This document shows, one piece after another, positions 1 through 5,667 of a DNA stretch of 8,412 nt. A program made the position numbers and the translations under genes. Within the stretch, counting starts at the first letter, position 1. Each line of letters begins with the position of its first letter. Under the pieces are notes generated by a model. It was given only the letters and a program-made list of their open reading frames with translations, was not told the DNA's origin and ran no database searches. Origin of the DNA: SHWB01 sp050246875 (GTDB lineage Bacteria > Pseudomonadota > Alphaproteobacteria > UBA6615); assembly GCA_050246875.1 (NCBI GenBank), contig JBFWVF010000022.1:1-8412 (forward strand). Reading direction: 5' to 3'.

Positions 1-333
1 GAGGTCCAGCTTCCCCCTGGTGATCGGCACCATGACCTGGTGGCCCATGATCGTCCGCTTCAGATGCGCATCGGCATTGTCTTCACCCGTCTGGTGATGG
101 CGATACGGCAGGCCCGCCGGCGCGAGCTTCTCGAGCCACACCTGGAAGTCGTGGATGAGGCCATCCTCCCAGTCGTTCACGTAGACGGCCGACGTGATGT
201 GCATCGCCGACACGAGCGCAACGCCGTCGGTGACCCCGCTCGCCGTCACGACCCGGGCGACCTCGTCGGTGATGCGGATGAACTCCTGCCGCACGGCCGT
301 GTGGAAGTGGAGGTAGTCGGTGTGCGTCTTCAT
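1..333 (-). CDS. yjbQ: YjbQ / UPF0047 family protein, 3' end cut by window edge
   Basis: Small cytosolic protein of the YjbQ (UPF0047) family, often annotated as secondary thiamine-phosphate synthase because some members show weak activity of that kind; the true physiological role is poorly established. The 111 visible residues start MKTHTDYLHF and carry the family core: MHIT at 44-47, a ND-x-E-x-G-L-I-H-D stretch at 53-62, and the signature TGEDNADAHLKR at 82-93 followed by IMGHQV. The conserved His, Glu and Asp residues of this core are all present. Family members are usually about 135-140 residues, so roughly 25-30 C-terminal residues lie beyond base 1. The ATG at 333 has a G-rich ribosome binding site (GGGGGA) just upstream. 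It follows tsaD by 15 bases on the same strand and is probably the last or a late gene of the mtnA-tsaD-yjbQ transcript. Family assignment is firm; function is not. Confidence 0.93.
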   Translation of the reverse strand, partial: MKTHTDYLHFHTAVRQEFIRITDEVARVVTASGVTDGVALVSAMHITSAVYVNDWEDGLIHDFQVWLEKLAPAGLPYRHHQTGEDNADAHLKRTIMGHQVMVPITRGKLDL

Positions 334-348
334 GGCGTTCCCCCGGTG

Positions 349-1425
349 TCAGAGCGGGAGCGAGGCGTGCGCGTTGAGCGTCCAGTCCGCCGTCAGGCCG
401 GCGCGCAGGCGACGGAGCCCCGCCGCGGCGATCATCGCGGCGTTGTCCGTCGAGAGCGCGACAGGCGGAATCAGGAGCGGCAGGCCCTCGGCGGCGGCCC
501 GTGCGGCCGCGAGGCTCCGGAGGCGGCTGTTGGCCGACACGCCACCGGCGATCCCGAGACTCGCAGCGCCTTCCGCCCGCGCCGCATCCATCAGCCGGTC
601 CACGAGCGTCACGACGACCGAGCGCTGGAAGCCCGCCGCGATGTCCGCCCGTTCGGACGCCGGAAGCGCGCCGGGCCCGGCGACGCCCAGGGCATCGACG
701 CGCGCGGTCACGTGCCGCAGGACGGCCGTCTTGAGGCCGCTGAAGCTGAAGTCGCGCGTGCCGGGCAGGTCGGGCGCGTTCCGGTCCGCGTGCGTCAGGC
801 GCATCTTCGGAAAGCGGACGGCGTCCTCGCGGCCGGTTTCGGCGAGGCGGTCGATGACGGGTCCGCCCGGATAGCCGAGGCCGAGGAGCTTGGCCACCTT
901 GTCGAACGCCTCGCCGGCGGCGTCGTCGCGCGTGCGGCCCAGGCGCGTGTAGACGCCGGGCGCGTCGACGCGGTAGAGGCTCGTATGCCCGCCCGAGACG
1001 ACCAGCACGACGGCGGGCAGCGGCATCTCCCCGTGCGCGAGCACGATCGACTCGATGTGGCCGGCCAGATGGTGCACGCCGACCAGGGGCAGCCCGCGCG
1101 CCAGCGCGACGGACTTGGCGAACGACACGCCGACCAGCAGGGAGCCGACCAGTCCCGGCCCCTCGGTGACGGCCACGGCGCCCACGTCATCCAGCGTCAG
1201 CCCGGCCTCCGCGAACGCCGCGTCAACCACGCCGCAGATGTCGCGGATGTGCTGGCGCGAGGCGAGCTCCGGCACCACGCCGCCCCACTCCCGGTGCAGC
1301 GCCGCCTGGGAGGCGACGACGTTCGCACGGATGCGCCACGGCCGGGCCGTCTCACCCGTCTCGGAGACGAGCGCCGCGCTCGTCTCGTCGCAGGACGTTT
1401 CGATGCCGAGCAGCGTGAAGGGCAC
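349..1425 (-). CDS. tsaD: tRNA N6-adenosine threonylcarbamoyltransferase TsaD
   Basis: Cytosolic enzyme that, in the TsaB-TsaD-TsaE complex, transfers the threonylcarbamoyl group from threonylcarbamoyl-AMP to A37 of tRNAs reading ANN codons (t6A). The 358 residues have the full ASKHA-fold signature set: GIETSCDETS at 7-16, the metal-binding HHLAGH at 118-123 (His119 and His123 as ligands), SGGHT at 144-148, FSFSGLKTA at 226-234, GGVSAN at 294-299, and STDN at 325-328, whose Asp327 is the third metal ligand. Length fits the bacterial family (about 335-360). The start is a GTG at 1425, because GIETSC must lie a few residues from the N-terminus and no ATG is available; AGGCGG just upstream can serve as ribosome binding site. 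The mtnA stop codon is 9 bases upstream, so the two are very likely cotranscribed and perhaps translationally coupled. No truncation or missing key residue is seen. Confidence 0.97.
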   Translation of the reverse strand: MPFTLLGIETSCDETSAALVSETGETARPWRIRANVVASQAALHREWGGVVPELASRQHIRDICGVVDAAFAEAGLTLDDVGAVAVTEGPGLVGSLLVGVSFAKSVALARGLPLVGVHHLAGHIESIVLAHGEMPLPAVVLVVSGGHTSLYRVDAPGVYTRLGRTRDDAAGEAFDKVAKLLGLGYPGGPVIDRLAETGREDAVRFPKMRLTHADRNAPDLPGTRDFSFSGLKTAVLRHVTARVDALGVAGPGALPASERADIAAGFQRSVVVTLVDRLMDAARAEGAASLGIAGGVSANSRLRSLAAARAAAEGLPLLIPPVALSTDNAAMIAAAGLRRLRAGLTADWTLNAHASLPL

Positions 1426-1434
1426 GGCCGCCTG

Positions 1435-2487
1435 CTACGCGGGCGCGCCCGCCGCAAGCGCCGGCAGCGACTCCACGAACGGGGCCCGCGCGATCCCCCG
1501 CTCGGTGATGATGGCGCTGATGAAGCGGTGCGGCGTCACGTCGAACGCCGGATTCCGGATGCGCGCACCCACCGGCGTCAGCCGGGCGTTGCCCACGTGC
1601 GTCACCTCGCGTTCGTTGCGCTCCTCGATGGGGATGCCGCTGCCGTCCGCCGTGGCGAGGTCGACGGTCGACATCGGCGCGGCGACGTAGAACGGGATGC
1701 CGTGCTCCTTCGCCAGCACGGCGACCGCGTAGGTGCCGATCTTGTTCGCCGCGTCGCCATTGGCGGCGATCCGGTCCGCACCGACCACCACGAGGTCGAT
1801 CCGGCTGGTCCGCATCAGCGCACCGGCCATGTTGTCCGTGATGACCGTCGTGTCGATCCCGTCGCGCACGAGCTCCCACGCCGTCAGCCGCGCGCCCTGC
1901 AGGAACGGCCGCGTTTCGTCCGCGAGCACCGCGACACGCTTGCCCGCCTCGACCGCGCCCCGGATCACGCCGAGCGCCGTGCCGTAGCCGGCCGTCGCCA
2001 GCGCGCCGGCGTTGCAGTGCGTCAGGATCGTGGCCGTATCCGGCACGAGCGAGGCGCCGAAGGCGCCGATGGCGCGGCAACTCGCCACGTCGTCGTCGTG
2101 GATCCGGTCGGCCGTCGCCCGCAGCCGCGCCTTGATCTCGTCGACGGAGGCGCCGTCCGCTGCGGCCGCGGCAAACGCCTGCTTCATCCGCTCGATGCCC
2201 CAGAACAAATTGACGGCCGTGGGCCGCGTGGCCGCGAGCAGGTCGCACGTCCGCTGAAATTCGGTCGTGAACTGCTTCGTGCCCGCCGCCCGGCTGCGGC
2301 GCATCTCGAGCGCGATACCCATCGCGGCCGCCACGCCGATGGCCGGTGCGCCGCGGATCACCATCGTCGTGATCGCTTTGGCCACCTGGGCGGCCGTGGC
2401 GCAGCGGACCCACACCTCACGGGCGGGCAGCTTGCGCTGGTCAATCATCAGAATCCGGTCGTCTTCCCACGCGATCGTCGGCAGCAT
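1435..2487 (-). CDS. mtnA: S-methyl-5-thioribose-1-phosphate isomerase MtnA
   Basis: Isomerises 5-methylthioribose-1-phosphate to 5-methylthioribulose-1-phosphate in the methionine salvage pathway, in the cytosol; it belongs to the eIF2B-alpha/beta/delta-like superfamily. The 350 residues include RGAPAIG at 45-51, THCNAGALAT at 156-165 with the catalytic cysteine Cys158, DETRPFLQGARLTAWEL at 190-206, TDNMAG at 217-222, VGADRI at 235-240 with the catalytic Asp238, NKIGTY at 248-253, and a PIEERNEREV stretch near 286. All are typical, and length is normal. I chose the ATG at 2487 because the product then begins LPTIAWEDDRILMIDQRKLP-like, as family members do; an in-frame GTG at 2541 would add 18 unconserved residues. 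The ribosome binding site is weak. It is the first gene of a minus-strand run with tsaD and yjbQ and diverges from the TonB-like gene. No other methionine-salvage gene is in view; the pnp gene here is not an MTA phosphorylase. Confidence 0.97.
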   Translation of the reverse strand: MLPTIAWEDDRILMIDQRKLPAREVWVRCATAAQVAKAITTMVIRGAPAIGVAAAMGIALEMRRSRAAGTKQFTTEFQRTCDLLAATRPTAVNLFWGIERMKQAFAAAAADGASVDEIKARLRATADRIHDDDVASCRAIGAFGASLVPDTATILTHCNAGALATAGYGTALGVIRGAVEAGKRVAVLADETRPFLQGARLTAWELVRDGIDTTVITDNMAGALMRTSRIDLVVVGADRIAANGDAANKIGTYAVAVLAKEHGIPFYVAAPMSTVDLATADGSGIPIEERNEREVTHVGNARLTPVGARIRNPAFDVTPHRFISAIITERGIARAPFVESLPALAAGAPA

Positions 2488-2492
2488 CTGGT

Positions 2493-3575
2493 GTGAATCC
2501 CGTGGTTTACAATACCTTCTCCACGCGAAATTCCGATCCACGCGCGCTCGAGGACCGCGAACTGTTCGACGAACACGTCCCCGCCCGCCGATCGCCCGCA
2601 GCGGTCGCCCTCAGCCTGGCGCTCCACGCCGGGGCGATCGCGTTTCTCCTTTTTCTGAACGGCCGGCACGCGTTCGCGCCGCGGCCGAACCCGCGGCTCG
2701 AGCGCCTGGTGTACATGGCGCTGGCGTCACCGTCGGAGGCCGTCACGGTCGCGGCGGCCCCGCCGCCCTCGGTCGACGCCGACACGCTCGACGCGCTCGC
2801 CGTCGAGCCGCCGCCGGAGCCTGCGCCGGAACCACCGCCCCCGCCGCCGGAACCGCCAAAGCCCGAGCCGCCGCCCCCGCCCGAAGCCCCGAAGCCCGTG
2901 GCACCGCCGAAGCCGGAGGTGACCCTCGGGGCGTTCGATGCGCCCGCCGCGGGCCCGGCCGTCACGCCGAAGGGCACCGTCCAGGCGACCGGGTTCGACG
3001 CGCCGCAGGCCGTCGCGCCGGATCTGAAGCTGCAGGCGGCGCAGACGGGGCTCTTCGGCGGGGGCCCGGCGCCGGCCCGGCCGGGCACGGACCGCCGCGG
3101 GTCCGTCGCGACATCCGGCTTCGAGGGCGGCCAGGGCCGTCAGGCCCAGGCACCGCGCGGGCAGGTCACCGCGTCGGGCTTCGGCAGCAGCGCGCCGGCC
3201 GCGGCGCCGGCCAGGCCGTCAGGTGCCGTGCGGGCCGCCGGCTTCGGGGATACAGCCCCGGCACGACCGGCGGCGGCCGCCGCCGCGCCGCCGAAACCCG
3301 CCGTGCCTCCCACGCAGGTGGAAGTGCTCACGAAGCCTGCGCCTGCATATACTGACGAGGCGCGCGCGGCAAAGGTCGAAGGCGACGTGATCCTCGAGGT
3401 CGTGTTCACGACCAGCCGGCAGGTCAAGGTCCTGCGGGTGGTGCGCGGCCTCGGTCACGGTCTCGACGAGATGGCCCGTGCGGCTGCGGAGCGGATCACG
3501 TTCAAGCCGGCGACCCAGGGTGGCGAGCCGGTCGACACCCGGGCCACGCTGACGATCGTGTTTCGACTGACATGA
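2493..3575 (+). CDS. TonB-family energy-transducer-like protein with Pro-rich and Gly-Phe repeat linker
   Basis: TonB proteins pass proton-motive-force energy from ExbB/ExbD in the inner membrane to outer-membrane receptors. From the GTG at 2493 the product has 360 residues: a cytoplasmic tail with basic residues (ARRS, 31-34), one membrane segment at about 36-56 (AVALSLALHAGAIAFLLFL), a periplasmic linker rich in Pro and Glu at 106-142, six spaced Gly-Phe motifs at 146-251, and a C-terminal TonB domain at about 276-360 with V-E-G-D-V near 295-299, alternating hydrophobic strands, ITFKPA and a final TIVFRL. The Tyr-Pro of E. coli TonB is replaced by Tyr286-Thr. Pro, Ala and Gly dominate the linker. 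The start is doubtful: the GTG at 2493 has no ribosome binding site and lies upstream of the likely promoter, while a CTG at 2562 is preceded by GAGGA at 2550-2554 and would give 337 residues beginning (M)FDEHVPARRS. The stop overlaps the protease start (ATGA). No exbB or exbD is in view, so receptor energising is not shown; a structural role is possible. Confidence 0.88.
   Translation: MNPVVYNTFSTRNSDPRALEDRELFDEHVPARRSPAAVALSLALHAGAIAFLLFLNGRHAFAPRPNPRLERLVYMALASPSEAVTVAAAPPPSVDADTLDALAVEPPPEPAPEPPPPPPEPPKPEPPPPPEAPKPVAPPKPEVTLGAFDAPAAGPAVTPKGTVQATGFDAPQAVAPDLKLQAAQTGLFGGGPAPARPGTDRRGSVATSGFEGGQGRQAQAPRGQVTASGFGSSAPAAAPARPSGAVRAAGFGDTAPARPAAAAAAPPKPAVPPTQVEVLTKPAPAYTDEARAAKVEGDVILEVVFTTSRQVKVLRVVRGLGHGLDEMARAAAERITFKPATQGGEPVDTRATLTIVFRLT
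2508..2514. promoter_or_regulatory. Candidate divergent promoter core (overlapping -10 elements)
   Basis: On the plus strand TACAAT at 2508-2513 matches the TATAAT -10 consensus at five of six positions. On the minus strand TATTGT, read from 2514 to 2509, matches at four of six. They sit in one of the few AT-rich patches of the window, between mtnA and the TonB-like gene. Expected transcription starts would be near 2520 (plus) and 2502 (minus), giving a leader of about 42 bases to the CTG at 2562 and about 15 bases to the mtnA ATG. I see no convincing -35 hexamer on either strand. This is an inference from sequence alone. Confidence 0.4.
2550..2554 (+). promoter_or_regulatory. Possible ribosome binding site that decides the TonB-like gene start
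   Basis: GAGGA lies 7 bases before an in-frame CTG at 2562-2564, an ideal Shine-Dalgarno spacing. Neither upstream GTG (2493 or 2502) has a comparable site. If used, the protein starts with a short tail of about a dozen residues before the membrane segment, which is common for TonB proteins. CTG starts are rare, so this remains a hypothesis. Confidence 0.35.
2808..2918 (+). repeat. Pro/Glu-rich low-complexity coding segment
   Basis: Codes for residues 106-142 of the TonB-like protein, an irregular run of Pro with Glu, Lys and Ala (for example EPPPPPPEPP and PEPPPPPEAPKP). This matches the stiff periplasmic spacer of TonB proteins, which spans the periplasm as an extended rod. At DNA level it is a run of CCG/CCC codons and GAG/GAA, not a precise tandem repeat. 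Confidence 0.85.
2928..3245 (+). repeat. Six-unit Gly-Phe protein repeat, period about 20 residues
   Basis: Within the linker of the TonB-like protein, short Gly-Phe motifs recur with the Phe at residues 148, 168, 188, 210, 230 and 251, a spacing of 20, 20, 22, 20 and 21. Four units fit G-x-V-x-[AT]-x-G-F well: GTVQATGF (161-168), GSVATSGF (203-210), GQVTASGF (223-230) and GAVRAAGF (244-251). LGAF (145-148) and TGLF (185-188) are degenerate members. Between motifs the sequence is Ala/Pro/Gly/Gln-rich. Codons differ between units, so the repeat is old or is kept at protein level. Confidence 0.75.
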
Positions 3576-5254
3576 CACTGAGAACCGCCCTTCCCCGCCT
3601 CGCCTGCCTGCTGCTGGCCGCCCTCCCGGCGCTGCCGGCTCCGGCGTTCGCGCAGACGCCGTCGGTCAGCGACATCGTCACGAAGGTGAACCAGACCGAG
3701 TCCGCCCTCGTGACGCAGATGCAGAAGCTGAAGCCGATGGTGGAGGTCTACATCCAGAACCTCTCCAACGACCCCAGCATCGGGCTGGTGCCGCAGGAGG
3801 ACAGCTATCTGCTCGGCCGTTTCGAGTGGCGCCGCGGTCCGCGCCTGCTGACCGTCAGCGGCGGCAAGGACGCCCCCCGCTTCGAGGGCGCCGGCCGCAA
3901 GGCCGACCTGGAGTACATCCCGGACGGCTTCGTCGCGATGATGTCCGCCGACTGGGACGGCCTGTCGGAGCGCCGGTACGAGTTCACGCTCGTCCGTCGC
4001 GAGTTCCTCGGCGAGGCCCGCTGTTACGTGCTCGACGTCCGCCCGAAGAAGAACATCGAGGACGGCTTCGCCGGGCGCATCTGGGTCGAGGACACGGGCT
4101 ACCACATCGTCCGCTTCAACGGCATCAACCGCCGCCTGGAACGCATGGCGTTCAGGAAGAAGGTCGCCTTCCACGTGGACACGTGGCGGACCAACGTCAC
4201 GCCCGGCCTCTGGGTGCCGACCTACCTCTACATCGAGGAAGTGGACGCCGACGACGCGGCCGCGGAGACGACGGCGATGCGGTTCAAGAGCCAGGTGCGG
4301 CTCTGGGGATACGACCCGCAGCACGCCGAAAAGCGGGCCACCTTCACGTCGATCGAGATCAACGAACCGTCCATCCAGGACCAGGCGCGGCCCGAGCAGC
4401 AGCTCTCGCCCGTCGAGAGCCAGCGCCGGTGGGAGAAGGAGGCCGAGGAGAACGTGCTGCTGCGCCTCGAGAAGGCGCAGCTGGTCGGCATCCCGGGTGA
4501 CGTCGAGAAGGTCCTCGAAACGGTGCTGAACAACCTGCTGGTCACCAACGAAATCGTCCTCGACCGTCCGGTGCACGCCCGCGTGCTGCTGACCTCGCCC
4601 TTCGAGTCGTTTACCATCGGGCACACGATCGTGCTCAGCCGCGGGCTCGTGGACGTCCTGCCCGACGAGGGCAGCCTGGCGATGATGATGGCGCACGAGC
4701 TCGCCCACATCGTGCTCGGGCACCCGCTCGTGAACTCGCAGTTCGCGTTCGCCGACCGGATGATGGTCGACGACGAAGCCCTGCTCAAGACGCTGAAGAC
4801 GACGCGGGACGCGAAGCAGGAAACCGCCGCCGACGCGAAGGTCCTCGAGATGCTGAAGAAGTCGCCCTACGCGGACAAGCTGGTGAATGCGGGCCTGTTC
4901 CTGAAGCTGATCGCGGCGCGGTCGAAGGCGCTGCCGAACCTGATTCAGCCGCACATCGGCGACCACATCTCCGACGGCGGTCCGACGGTCCGGCTGTCGG
5001 AGCTGATGGACAAGGCCCCGGCGCTCGAAATGGAGAACCTCGATCAGGTGGCCGCGCTGCCGCTCGGCGCGCGCCTGGTGCTGGACCCGTGGACGGGCAA
5101 GCTCTCGCTGCTGCGGTCCGCCACGTCGTTCCAGGTCAGCACGGTGCGCGAGAAGGTGCCGCTGGTCGTGACGCCGCTGACGCCGTTCCTCAAGTACGCG
5201 ACGGACGACGCGGGCGCGCCCGCCAAGACGGCCCCGGCCACCGCCGGCAAGTAG
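3572..5254 (+). CDS. Secreted M48-family zinc metalloprotease with LolA-like N-terminal region
   Basis: 560-residue exported protein. A Sec signal peptide (basic MTLRTALPR, then a Leu/Ala core) probably ends at AFA-Q (residues 27/28). Residues about 30-260 resemble the LolA/outer-membrane lipoprotein-sorting fold: repeated beta-type stretches, a W-D-G-L near 128-131, RREFLGEARCYVLDVRPKK at 142-160, GRIWVEDTGYHIVRFNG at 168-184. Residues about 308-440 form the M48 peptidase domain: FTIGHTIVLSRGLVDVLPDE at 347-366, the zinc-binding HELAH at 375-379 (Glu376 catalytic), and ETAAD at 417-421 supplying the third ligand Glu417. There is no predicted membrane span apart from the signal peptide and no lipobox, so a soluble periplasmic enzyme is likely; residues 460-560 match nothing I know. 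The gene starts with ATG inside the stop codon of the TonB-like gene (ATGA) and has no clear ribosome binding site, so it depends on translational coupling. Substrate is unknown; BepA/LoiP-like envelope quality control is one possibility. The M48 call is firm; the LolA-like call is moderate. Confidence 0.93.
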   Translation: MTLRTALPRLACLLLAALPALPAPAFAQTPSVSDIVTKVNQTESALVTQMQKLKPMVEVYIQNLSNDPSIGLVPQEDSYLLGRFEWRRGPRLLTVSGGKDAPRFEGAGRKADLEYIPDGFVAMMSADWDGLSERRYEFTLVRREFLGEARCYVLDVRPKKNIEDGFAGRIWVEDTGYHIVRFNGINRRLERMAFRKKVAFHVDTWRTNVTPGLWVPTYLYIEEVDADDAAAETTAMRFKSQVRLWGYDPQHAEKRATFTSIEINEPSIQDQARPEQQLSPVESQRRWEKEAEENVLLRLEKAQLVGIPGDVEKVLETVLNNLLVTNEIVLDRPVHARVLLTSPFESFTIGHTIVLSRGLVDVLPDEGSLAMMMAHELAHIVLGHPLVNSQFAFADRMMVDDEALLKTLKTTRDAKQETAADAKVLEMLKKSPYADKLVNAGLFLKLIAARSKALPNLIQPHIGDHISDGGPTVRLSELMDKAPALEMENLDQVAALPLGARLVLDPWTGKLSLLRSATSFQVSTVREKVPLVVTPLTPFLKYATDDAGAPAKTAPATAGK

Positions 5255-5270
5255 GTCGCCCGCCGCGACC
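5254..5270. terminator. Possible bidirectional hairpin terminator between convergent genes
   Basis: GGTCGC at 5254-5259 pairs perfectly with GCGACC at 5265-5270 around a 5-base loop (CCGCC). It lies exactly between the stop codons of the protease gene and cdd, which meet tail to tail 20 bases apart. There is no T-tract on either side, so it is not a classical intrinsic terminator. It could still pause polymerase or protect the 3' ends of both transcripts. Confidence 0.4.
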
Positions 5271-5274
5271 GCAG

Positions 5275-5667
5275 CTACGTCAGGTTCCCGCCATCGAACG
5301 GCAGCGGGAACAGGTCGCGGAGCCGGTGCCGGCCGGTCTCCGCGGTCGTGTTGGCGAGAATCACCTCCAGATCCCCGCCGAACTCCCACAGAATCTGCCG
5401 GCACGCGCCGCACGGCGGCGTGGGCGTCGCCGCGTCGGCCACGACGGCCACCTTCCGGAAGCGCCGGTGCCCCTCCGAGATCGCCTTGAACACGGCGACG
5501 CGCTCGGCGCACACCGTCAGGCCGTAGGTGGCGTTCTCGACGTTGCAGCCGGTGATGATCGTGCCATCCTCGGCTTCGAGGGCCGCGCCGACCTTGAAGC
5601 CGGAATAGCGCGCCTCGGCGTTCAGCCGGACCGCCCGGGCCGCCGCGATCAGATCAGAGTCGGCCAA
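5275..5667 (-). CDS. cdd: Cytidine deaminase (tetrameric type)
   Basis: Zinc enzyme of nucleoside salvage that hydrolyses cytidine and deoxycytidine to uridine and deoxyuridine in the cytosol. The 130 residues match the small homotetrameric class (about 130-135, unlike the roughly 300-residue E. coli dimer type). Visible motifs are YSGFKVGAAL at 21-30, GCNVENATYG at 40-49 with substrate-binding Asn and Glu, TVCAER at 51-56 with the first zinc Cys and the catalytic Glu, and PCGACRQ around 84-90 with the other two zinc Cys residues. The start is a TTG at 5667: no ATG fits, homologues begin a similar distance before YSGFKVGAAL, and GGAGG (plus-strand complement at 5674-5678) sits 6 bases upstream. 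The gene overlaps the end of pnp by 14 bases, so its ribosome binding site lies inside pnp coding sequence. It is the last gene of the deoA-nupC-pnp-cdd operon and its uridine product feeds the pyrimidine phosphorylase. Confidence 0.97.
   Translation of the reverse strand: MADSDLIAAARAVRLNAEARYSGFKVGAALEAEDGTIITGCNVENATYGLTVCAERVAVFKAISEGHRRFRKVAVVADAATPTPPCGACRQILWEFGGDLEVILANTTAETGRHRLRDLFPLPFDGGNLT

Noticed and set aside
40..2496. Very long open frame on the plus strand opposite yjbQ, tsaD and mtnA
   Set aside because: The product is Arg/His/Gly/Asp-rich with no domain or motif and runs antisense across three well-supported genes; long antisense frames are expected at this GC.
2488..2541. 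Upstream extension of mtnA to a GTG at 2541
   Set aside because: It would add 18 residues unlike the family and overlap the TonB-like gene start; the ATG at 2487 gives the usual N-terminus.
2808..3245. Repeat-rich stretch as a possible CRISPR array or DNA tandem repeat
   Set aside because: No identical direct repeats at DNA level; the periodicity lies in the encoded protein and the frame is open throughout.
2267..3355. Plus-strand open frame overlapping the start of the TonB-like gene in another frame
   Set aside because: Its first part is antisense to mtnA and its remainder is an Arg/Gly/Pro-rich out-of-frame reading of the TonB-like gene; no start signal or motif.
3455..5512. Long open frame on the minus strand opposite the M48 protease and part of cdd
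   Set aside because: Composition is Arg/Val/His/Leu-rich without motifs; it is antisense to an intact HELAH protease and out of frame with cdd.
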